Below are positions 56,140-64,000 of a DNA stretch of 64,000 nucleotides, one piece after another; position 1 is the first letter of the stretch; every line of letters starts with the position of its first letter. The translations under genes were made by a program, and so were the position numbers. The notes beneath the pieces are model-generated. The model made no database searches and was not told where the DNA came from. It saw only the letters and a program-made list of their open reading frames with translations. Source of the DNA: Ilyonectria destructans (lineage: Eukaryota > Ascomycota > Sordariomycetes > Hypocreales > Nectriaceae); the NCBI GenBank assembly GCA_020740775.1, contig JAHEWK010000014.1, positions 2,108,001-2,172,000 of the forward strand, written 5' to 3'.

Positions 56140-56695
56140 ATGTCCCAATACGATGCTACATACCCCGCGGACCTGCGGGTCCTCCCAGAGGTGGTGGCGT
56201 ACTTCCGGAAATTCTACGAAGTCTCAGACACGCCTGGCCAAACAGACAAGTATGTGAACTTGTTCACAAGTGATGCCACATTCGCCCTCGCCTCTAACTC
56301 TAGCAAGGGGACGCAGGGTTAGTTTCCCATCAACTTGAACATTGGTTCAGTAAATCATGCCGCTGACATTCCCCACAACACAGAAATCACCGCCCTAAGG
56401 GAAGGCATGTGGACCAGCGTTGCATCTCGGAAACACACTCTACACAAGATCTTTCCGTTTGGTAATGATGCTACCGAGGTGATGCTCTATGGTTCTGTTG
56501 AACTCGGCATGCGAAGCGGGTCGACAGTAGAGATGGACTGGGCAGGACGGGCACAGCTGGTCAAAGAGAGTGATGGAGAATATAGAATGAGTTTCTATCA
56601 GGTTTTCCTTGTAAGTTGGCTCTGCACCGGATACTTGTTCTGGGTTTTTGGACTGACTCCTTTAGGATACTGGGGCCATGACCCCGAAGAAGTAG
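56140..56695 (+). CDS. SnoaL-like (NTF2-fold) protein
   Basis: About 144 residues in three exons, 56140-56317, 56384-56610 and 56666-56695; joins give TQGEITALREGMW and FLDTGAMTPKK. The pattern VVAYFRKFYEVSD, then YVNLFTSDATFAL, LREGMW and RKHTLHKIFPFG, ending in MSFYQVFL, is that of SnoaL-like small cone-shaped enzymes (cyclases, isomerases, hydratases or non-catalytic members). No signal peptide. Reaction unknown. It sits between the regulator and hydrolase of the putative catabolic cluster. Confidence 0.8.
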
Positions 56696-56780
56696 ACTAC
56701 GATATTAGACTGGGTCACGAAAAGGGGGGGTTTATCTGGCAGGAAACAGATATAGTCATGATCGCGTTAGACGGTTCGAA

Positions 56781-57766
56781 TTATTTAGAGAGAAACTCCA
56801 ATACACAAGCACCGACTTCATCAGCGGCTTCAATACAGTGCCAATGACCAACCCCTCCCAGTACTTTGATGGACTTGTCCTCACCCTTGGATCCCCATCT
56901 ATGAGTGACGCCGTTAGCTCTAGAATTAAAATGCGATCATTGCTTGATATTACTTACTCATTAAAGATGACCTGCGCGTCTGCGAGGGGACTCGTTTTAT
57001 CCTCCTCGCCAGCGATAATGAGAAGGGGACATTGGGCAGCAGAGTAGTCGGGACGTCCGGCTTCCGCTATCGCGCGGCAAAGCGATATGTAACCATCCGG
57101 CTTCTGCGATATGAGTAGTGACCGAATAAACGCCTTATGTGTCAAGGTTGACTTGGATCCCGTAGCTGCTAGGGGAATGGTATCCGCCATCGCTTCCATT
57201 CCGTCTGTAACGCAACATCAGCCACGAACAGGGTGAAATGCAACGTCAATTGCAATGAATAAGCTTACTTTTGTTTACTGTCTCAATGCGGGCTGTGAAA
57301 ATTTGAGCCAGCGCTGGCTTTGGCAACACTGGCCCGATGAGAATAGCGGCTCTCAACTTGAGTTTTACAGAAAGCTCCGATACCACAATGGCTCCCATCG
57401 AATGCCCAACAACAATCACCTCCTCTGGCGAGATGCCAATGTGTTGAATGATTCCCTCGACATCCTGAGCAATTGATTGAATGCTTGTGTGCTCATGCTC
57501 GGGACGCAATTCGGAAAGTCCGCTTCCTGCGTGGTGTTAGGAGCTGCGGTAATGCATCACACAACGCCGGTCAAATATCTCGTACCAATAGTATCGAAAG
57601 CAAGGCAAGGATATCCTTCGCTAGCCAATTGCGTCATCAACGGGGTGTAGAAGCAGTGAGAAGATCCCAGCCCGTGAATGAATACAAAGGTGGGCTGCTT
57701 CTGTGCTGACGCAGGGTCTGCCCGAGCGAAGAAGAGGGACTTCCCTCTGACCTCTAGAACCGGCAT
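56781..57766 (-). CDS. Alpha/beta-hydrolase fold protein of the catabolic cluster
   Basis: About 267 residues in four exons: 57766-57586, 57526-57269, 57204-56958 and 56898-56781. It starts MPVLEVRGKSLFFARAD. Signatures are VFIHGLGSSHCFYTP (oxyanion region), VVGHSMGAIV (nucleophile Ser elbow), LLIIAGEEDKTSPL (acid region) and GGVGHWHCIEA (catalytic His) in the last exon, ending VLEFLSK. This is the 3-oxoadipate enol-lactonase / ring-cleavage hydrolase type of layout, which would suit a ring-cleavage pathway, but the exact substrate cannot be read. The last exon was found by frame logic after a GTAAGT donor. The gene is convergent with the SnoaL-like gene and divergent from the CoA-transferase. 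Confidence 0.82.
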
Positions 57767-58442
57767 TTCGAAACTGAGAGTGAGGGATGGTGTTGAAGGC
57801 AATCAATAACCAGTTGGAGTATGCACTGCAGGGTACTTCATGAGAAGTTGACACTGGTCTCCAATCGAATGAGTGTGTGCTGAATCAGCTTACGAGAGAC
57901 ATACACTGCCGCGTAGTACTGAGCTCGACAATCTCATTGCGGATAATGACATTCCTGATGCGAGCGGGGTGTCGGCTAAGGACGATCCACACCTTCGCCT
58001 TGACTTCGGCGGCGCTATCGGCTACCGGGTGAGGCACATGATTGTGGGCGGGGTTTCATTCGGCTGCCGGGCGAGAGTTTCACCAGCAACGCCCATCATT
58101 TGCCTCTGCTCTTCGGATACAGGGCAGTGGATATTCGGCTTCCACGGAGTCAAGTCGTCGGAGGCCTTATCATTGGCAGAGAGCAGTCAGAACAGAAATC
58201 ACGCTTGCGGAACACCATCTGGGTACCGCCGGGCCGCGTGCTGGCACTACAGCACCGGCCACTGTGGTTTTCGTCTTGGATAAAAGTTCTGGGTCCGCGC
58301 AAACGTAATTGGCGCTAGGGAGGCGGATAACTGTGGCTAGATGTGGTGGAGCAAGACGGAGGTCTTGTATAAAGAAAGATGGTTGTACTTGCGCAGAATC
58401 GCTTCAATCCACGCTAGTGCTGCCTGATCGAAAAGAACAAAA
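57767..58442. promoter_or_regulatory. Divergent promoter, hydrolase / CoA-transferase
   Basis: 676 bases. It holds two close copies of CGGCTRCCGGG at 58019-58029 and 58061-58071, plus CGGCTA at 57973 and CGGCTT near 58134. Repeats of a CGG-type half-site in a promoter beside a Zn2Cys6 gene suggest regulator binding (inference). Frames in this space look like chance. Confidence 0.4.
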
Positions 58443-60359
58443 ATGACCGTCAACAAAGCAAATTCGTACTCATCTGTGACGGAGACTAGTCGCATCTTGA
58501 AACTGCTCTGCGATCAAGTCGATGCCGTGTCACTCCCTCCAGCCGTTCACGGCCTCGTGCGCCAGGTGAAATTCACCGCTGCTCGTGATTTCCCCTACTT
58601 TCCCATCCCACTCAAGGAGACGGAAACGGGAGCTGCGCTCAAGGCAATCGAGGGCGGCGTTGCGTGCCTCCTGGCTGACCTCAAGGATGGAGAGGCCAAG
58701 AAGCGACAGATCGTGGTAGATCTGGAAAAGACGACTGCGTTCTTGTGCCAAGCATATATGGCGACGGTGGGAGGCCAGGGGAAGCTTGACCCTGGTGTCA
58801 AGAAGCTTCTGAAGGGTACGTTTACATATTTCACAGGCTGCATCTATTATTTGCAAAAAGAAAATAGATATTAATCGAAAATAGACACCGATTTGCTTCA
58901 CGCACAGTCCATTTCATATCGCCGCATGTCCGCTAACCTCTACGAGACCAAGGTGCCGGGAGAGTACTACCACATCCACGGCTCTCTTGAGGCTTCGACA
59001 ACGCTGGGAATGATTGGACTTGAGCCCTTCAGGCCAGATTTGGAAAGTCACGAGGATATTGTTCACGTGATTGAGGGCGCTGTCATAAAATACTCGACAG
59101 CAGAGTTGGAGGAGCTCAATGCCAAAAACCGACAGGCGGGCGTGCCTGCTCTTAAGCACGAGGACTTCCTGAAGACCCCTCACGTAGGTTACGTCTTTTG
59201 ACACTTGGATACTGGATTTGATTGCTGATACGGTTGTTCGCGCGCAGGGTAAGACGAATATCGAGCTGCAGCCTTGGACAGTCGAAAGCCTGGAGACCGA
59301 AACACCAAAGGTCCCTCTATCTCCGAGCTCACCAGGTCAAAAGTGCCGACCATTAGAAGGCATCAAAGTCCTTGAACTCTGCCGAATTATCGCGGGACCT
59401 GTCATCACCCGCATTCTGGGCGAATACGGCGCCGACGTGCTTAAGATAACCAGCCCCAACTTGAGTGATGTTCCCTTTTTCCAGGTGGATGGAAACATGG
59501 GAAAGCATGCTGCAGAGCTGGATCTCAAGACGCCTGAAGGACGGGAAAAGTTTGAGGTTCTTCTTGCTGAGGCAGATGTGGTTGTGGATGGATATCGCCC
59601 CGGTGCTCTGGAGCGTCTCGGCTATGGCGCCGCGTCGTTGACCAAATTGGCCAAGGAGAGAGGAAAGGGATTTGTATATGTCAACGAAAACTGCTTCGGT
59701 TACGAGGGCGAGTGGGCGAACCGACCCGGATGGCAGCAGATTGCAGACTGTGTAAGTTTCCCCTCACCCATTATCCCGACTGGTTAAGTGCCGGCTATGG
59801 CGGGTTTCGATGACACAACTGACATCCGATCTAGGTGAGCGGTGTCGCATGGGAGCAGGGCAAATTCATGGGCTTGAACGAGCCTGTCGTACCACCCTTC
59901 CCAATTTCCGACTATGGCACGGGGTGTATCGGTGCCATTGCGGCACTGACCGGTCTCTACCACCGAGCCACGCAAGGAGGCTCATGGCATGGAAAGGCAT
60001 CCCTGCTGCAATACGACCTGTTGCTGTTCAAGGCTGGAAAGTACTCGGACGAGGTACAAGACCAGTTGCGAAAGAATATCGGCGAGGACTTCTTGGCGTT
60101 GAGACACGCACATAGTGTGGACCAGATATCCGGCACAGCGCTCCGCCGAATGAGGGAGACGTGCCCCGAGATTTTCAACAACAGTCGTCTGTTGGATACG
60201 TGGTACTCGGCTGCCTACAAGGCAGACGTTGAAGCGGTTCTGCCGGTTGTGGAGGTCGACGGATTGGATATTGGCTTTAGACGGGCGAGCAGACCCAATG
60301 GGTCGGACAAGGCTCAATGGGATTTCAGTGGCGATGAGGACTATAGAAAATCTGCCTGA
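58443..60359 (+). CDS. Class III CoA-transferase (CaiB/BaiF family)
   Basis: About 566 residues in four exons: 58443-58815, 58885-59183, 59248-59751 and 59835-60359. The N-terminal half has ISYRRMSANLYETKVPGEYY, HIHGSLEASTTLGMIGL and SHEDIVHVIEGAV. The core is PLEGIKVLELCRIIAGPVI, TRILGEYGADVLKITSP, the family landmark of a transferase using a Glu/Asp acyl intermediate, then AELDLKTPEGREKFEVLL, ADVVVDGYRPGALERLGYG and VSGVAWEQGK. Family members move CoA between carboxylic acids. Fungal copies with this two-part length are common. As part of the cluster it could activate an acid for breakdown; specificity is unknown. Confidence 0.9.
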
Positions 60360-61054
60360 GCATTGTATAGTATTTAGAAACAGCTGCATCAATATTATCC
60401 TAAATTCCGCCGTGAACTGTGTTGAAATTCTTCCCAAATTAAAATGTTCGGTCTACTCCGCCCTGTAGTCGTCTGGAATCTGAGACCACCATGACGTCTG
60501 AGGGATGCTCGACGACGACTATTCGACCACTGGTCTGACTGCCCCACGGGAATGAGCTGGGGCAAATTTGTCCGGCCATTTCGACAGCGCGTTGAATTCA
60601 AAAATGTCGCTCTCCGAGTCATTTCGCGCCGGCATAGGCCATCAAATCACAATCGGGGGATTGCCGCGACTGTCGGAAAAGGGAATCGGATCTCGGTCAA
60701 CCCCGTATCCGAATGAGCCAATGATGCCATGCAAGGTGGCCAACCCTCCATTCCTGCTGTCCGATCCCCGCCTTTCCCCATGGGCGTCTGTATTGCGGGG
60801 TTCTTGTGTATCCATCCAGCGGTGATGTTTTGTAATGTGCGCCGCTCAATCGAACGATGCCGGATCGTCGCCTCCCACCCACAAAGTCCCGCCAAGCGTT
60901 CCCTAAACCCGTCCGGTGCCACATATCCGTACTCCAGACAACATAAAGCAGTCTCTCTCCTCCTTCCATAGCTTCACAAACCCGTTTACTGCCATCCCAT
61001 TGCTTCTAGCCGCCCTGATTGCAACAACATCGCACCTTGGCTTGATCTATCAAC
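60360..61054. other. Intergenic, 695 bases
   Basis: Lies between the CoA-transferase and dioxygenase, both on the plus strand. It holds the dioxygenase promoter, including a CCG-N7-CGG pair at 60664-60676. No gene seen. Confidence 0.4.
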
Positions 61055-62216
61055 ATGGCAACTCAGACTGTCGAGACCACTAAATCAGCGACAATGACGA
61101 CCGAGCCTCCCATCTCCGAAGAGGGCCTGGGCCAGGAATTCACCAAGCATGTCATAAGCTCCTTTGGACCCAAGACCGATCCCCGACTCCGCGAGGTCAT
61201 GGGCTCGTTTGTCCAGCACATTCACGATTTCGCCCGAGAGGTAAACCTCACCGTCGACGAGTGGTTGGCCGGCGTTGAGATGATCAACCAAGCCGGTCAA
61301 ATGAGCAATGAGCGCCGGAATGAGGGCCAATTGATGTGCGATGTCATTGGTCTCGAGACGTAAGCTTACTGATAATCATGGCCACGATCATCAAGCTGAC
61401 AACCACAGGCTCGTGGATGACATCACCCATCGGGCGGCTGCGAACAGCGCCAACTCTGGCACTCTCACGGCCATTCTGGGTCCTTTCTGGCGCGCTGATA
61501 CGCCTATCCGCCCCAACGGCACCACAATCTCATTTGAGACGCCCAAGGATGGCATCGTCTCCTTCCTTCACGGAACGATTACATGCGCAGAGACTGGAAA
61601 GCCCATCCCCAACGCTTCTGTCGATATATGGCAGGCATCCACCAATGGTAGGTTCAATACTCATCAAGCAGCCGATCAGCGTTCAACAAAATTCTAACGG
61701 CGCTTTTAGGCCTGTACGAGCAACAAGATGCCGACCAGCGAGATTGCAATCTGCGAGGAAAGTTCATCACAGATGACCAGGGCCGTTATTCATTCTACTG
61801 CCTGAAGCCCACACCATACCCCGTGAGTACCTACGGAAGCGCCATTTGATTTGTTACTAAGCCTTATTTTTCAGATCCCCGAAGATGGCCCTGCTGGCAA
61901 GCTTCTTCGCATGCTTGACCGACACTTTTACCGACCCGCCCACCTGCACTTCATGGTGAGTGACCTAAACGGAGATTAATGGGAACTAGCATGGAATTGG
62001 ACATGAACTGACTCGGGCGTGATAGGTTATTGCGGATGGTTTCAAGAGCGTCACAACCCAGATCTTTGACTCTGATTCCGAATATCTCGGCAACGATACT
62101 GTCTTTGCCGTCAAGGATGGTCTCACCGTCACCTTTACTCCGAGGAAGGGAGACCCTGAAGCCAACTGGGAGTTGGAGTTTAATATGTCCCTGGCGACAA
62201 AAAAGCAAGATGCTTA
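61055..62216 (+). CDS. Intradiol ring-cleavage dioxygenase (catechol/hydroxyquinol 1,2-dioxygenase type)
   Basis: Non-heme Fe(III) enzyme that opens catechol-type rings between the two hydroxyl groups. Five exons run from 61055 to 62216, with introns after codons near 61360, 61648, 61822 and 61953. The N-terminal helical domain (VQHIHDFAREVNLTVDEW, QLMCDVIGLE) is the dimerisation part of catechol/hydroxyquinol dioxygenases. The catalytic domain has TAILGPFWR, PNASVDIWQAST, LYEQQD with the first Tyr ligand (61715-61717), YSFYCLKPTPYPIPEDGP with the second, and RPAHLHFM with both His ligands (61941-61949). All four iron ligands are therefore present. No signal peptide, so intracellular. It is probably the ring-opening step of the cluster. 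Confidence 0.92.
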
Positions 62217-64000
62217 AGCAGGTGGCAGTGTATGATGTGTGGTTCTCAGCCTTGATGATATGACGCTTATGGAGAATAAGGAATTCAGTTTGCTAGTCGT
62301 TTGGTAGAGAGCAAGTTTGGGACAATCATGAAAGTTCTACAGTTCCTCATCTGAAACGCAGTCGATATGCAAGATATAACGAATAAACAACTCAATTACC
62401 TTGAAATTCTTACGGTTGGTGTTGCTAGACTGGATGCAAAACACTTTTCGTATCTATCTGACGAGGGACGGCCATTCAAGACTGTTTTGGAGTTTCTGGT
62501 ATACCATTCCGCCTGGACGACTTTTCCTAGATTGAGACTGTCTTCCATTCAGGCTCTGGAATTGATCAAGACACGCTGCGGACTATCGGGTAACATAAAG
62601 GATCGAAAAAGAAATATACGGTTTGATGACAGATGCAACCTTTTCTCGGGAAGATCACGATTTTGGATAGAAGGTAGATGACCCTGGGCATCAAGTTCTC
62701 CATACATGTCCCTTCAGAGGCCAAATTTCAAGCCTGTACCATGATTTGATGCATTACTTAACTGCTCGAATCCAAAAACTTTGATTACTGCCGGTCATTA
62801 GATAAATTGCATGGTCTCCTCAAACTTGTTCCTCAGCCTGATAGCAACAGCAGAAGCGGGGCCCTCGATTTTGCTCGGTGAGATCTTGCGTCCTTGTGTC
62901 TCTCTCGGCCCACTTCGTGATAATTACGATCACCCGGTAGATCAGGACAATGTACTACCAAAAGGGTTGCAAAGCCGACACACCCCCATGGCCCCGCTTC
63001 CAAGCACATGGTAAATGGACAGTTTTGCCTATTATTAGCACAGCCCCCTGGCTAGTGGACTGCACACGATCATAATTCGTGGATCAATAACTGTGGGCTA
63101 CAAGGCTGAGCAGCCCCATCACTGCTCCTGACCACATTCTTCGCACTCCATTCCCAACTCATCCATGCCACCCTGCCCATCTTTTCTTTTAAGAGGATCA
63201 TACGCAGATACCAAACCCAAGCTCGAGGGGCATCACCAGATTAATTGAAATCCCTTAAAGACTTCATCAGGGGGCTCGCTTACAGTATTGATGGCGAAGA
63301 TATTGATGTCCCCGGTTTGGAACGCACCGGAACGACTTCACAGCACCCTGGCAATGCGAGCATCCCGAGCAACCGACTTTGCGGGTTAAAGCAATATCGA
63401 TAATACAGAATGAATTCGGATAGCCCATCCCTGATCGCAGGGTTGGAGGTGCTAATTCTGGTGCAGTTCATCAATGTACCACTTACGGACGAGATGCGAA
63501 TGGCACAAAGAGCTCGGGAGTTCGCCACGGAAAATGGAAATTGGAAAGATTCATCAATGCGTCGTTCAATTGCCAGGAGTCGCTAGCCCAAGCCATTAAT
63601 TTCATGGAAACATGCACTCTTATTGTCAGACGGCTGAACATTGGACCGGCGCTAGTATAGAGCTGAGTGGGCGATCGCCCGACATCCATGTCTCCAACCA
63701 TTGAGGTATTTTGGAGTTTAACCCAGACAGGGACATCCTATCGCCTCGTCAGGCCCGGACTACCAACCGCCCTCTGTTCGGCAGCCTAGCAGACTCGGAT
63801 CGGCAGTCCGTGCCTGCCAACGTGCAATGGTCTAGTGTCAGCATCATGGCGCTCTACATCACCAGTCCCGGCTTAGAGGAGGCTGGGAGATCAATCGGTG
63901 AGGGGTGGTGGCACGCTATGTGCGGTTCTGCATTTGGCCGAAACTCGATTCGGACTAGAATCCTCCCGTCTCAACAATGCATCCTGGCGAGCTTAGCTGG
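62217..64000. other. Right end of window, 1.8 kb, no supported gene
   Basis: Frames here are short. A plus-strand patch at 63410-63590 (MNSDSPSLIAGLEVLILVQF) and a minus-strand patch over it look faintly coding, but are broken by stops and match nothing I know. The terminator of the dioxygenase gene is expected near 62217-62300. Confidence 0.4.

Noticed and set aside
57873..58283. 136-codon plus-strand frame between the hydrolase and CoA-transferase
   Set aside because: It lies in a divergent promoter, shows no family features and overlaps other open frames in the same GC-rich stretch.
63280..63701. Overlapping minus-strand frames near the right edge
   Set aside because: Broken by stops with no recognisable motif; could be a relic but cannot be supported.

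Overview
The window reads as nuclear DNA of a filamentous ascomycete (Pezizomycotina; most likely a Sordariomycete such as a member of Hypocreales, by inference). The reasons are short 50-70 base introns with GT..AG ends and CTAAC/CTGAC branch sites, fungal-only families (HET domain, Zn2Cys6 regulators, LysM/GH18 chitinases, DUF6601-type membrane proteins) and no operon-like packing. All exon joins below were made by hand from reading frame and splice-site logic; none was checked against transcripts or databases.

Region 1 (1-13.3 kb) looks like metabolic or secondary-metabolism neighbourhood: the 3' part of a cytochrome P450 cut by the window edge, a small Dabb-barrel protein, a large regulator with both C2H2 fingers and a Zn2Cys6 cluster, an alpha/beta hydrolase, a second P450 and an ankyrin-repeat protein. 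A 148 bp element with 27 bp inverted ends flanked by TA lies at 2.5 kb.

Region 2 (14.2-22.8 kb) is a secretion module: a secreted protein of unknown function faces, across a shared 1 kb promoter, a 1317-residue LysM/CBM18/GH18 chitinase precursor with KR sites and a hydrophobic C-terminal part, the layout of killer-toxin (zymocin alpha/beta) type proteins. A secreted Ser/Thr-rich protein follows.

Region 3 (23-47.5 kb) looks accessory and immune-like. It holds a fragment of a fungal transcription factor, a decayed AGC-type pseudokinase with ankyrin repeats, a DUF6601-like membrane protein, a predicted galectin-like/alpha-beta hydrolase fusion, and five HET-domain (heterokaryon incompatibility type) genes within 15.3 kb, with a polytopic membrane protein and a relic of a second copy between them. 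This is the most interesting part: a candidate allorecognition island.

Region 4 (48.9-62.2 kb) returns to metabolism: an MFS transporter of the Dal5/TNA1-like type, a Nudix hydrolase, then a likely catabolic gene cluster made of a Zn2Cys6 regulator, a SnoaL-like protein, an alpha/beta hydrolase, a class III CoA-transferase and an intradiol ring-cleavage dioxygenase. Together these suggest breakdown of an aromatic or lactone-type compound. The last 1.8 kb holds no gene I can support.
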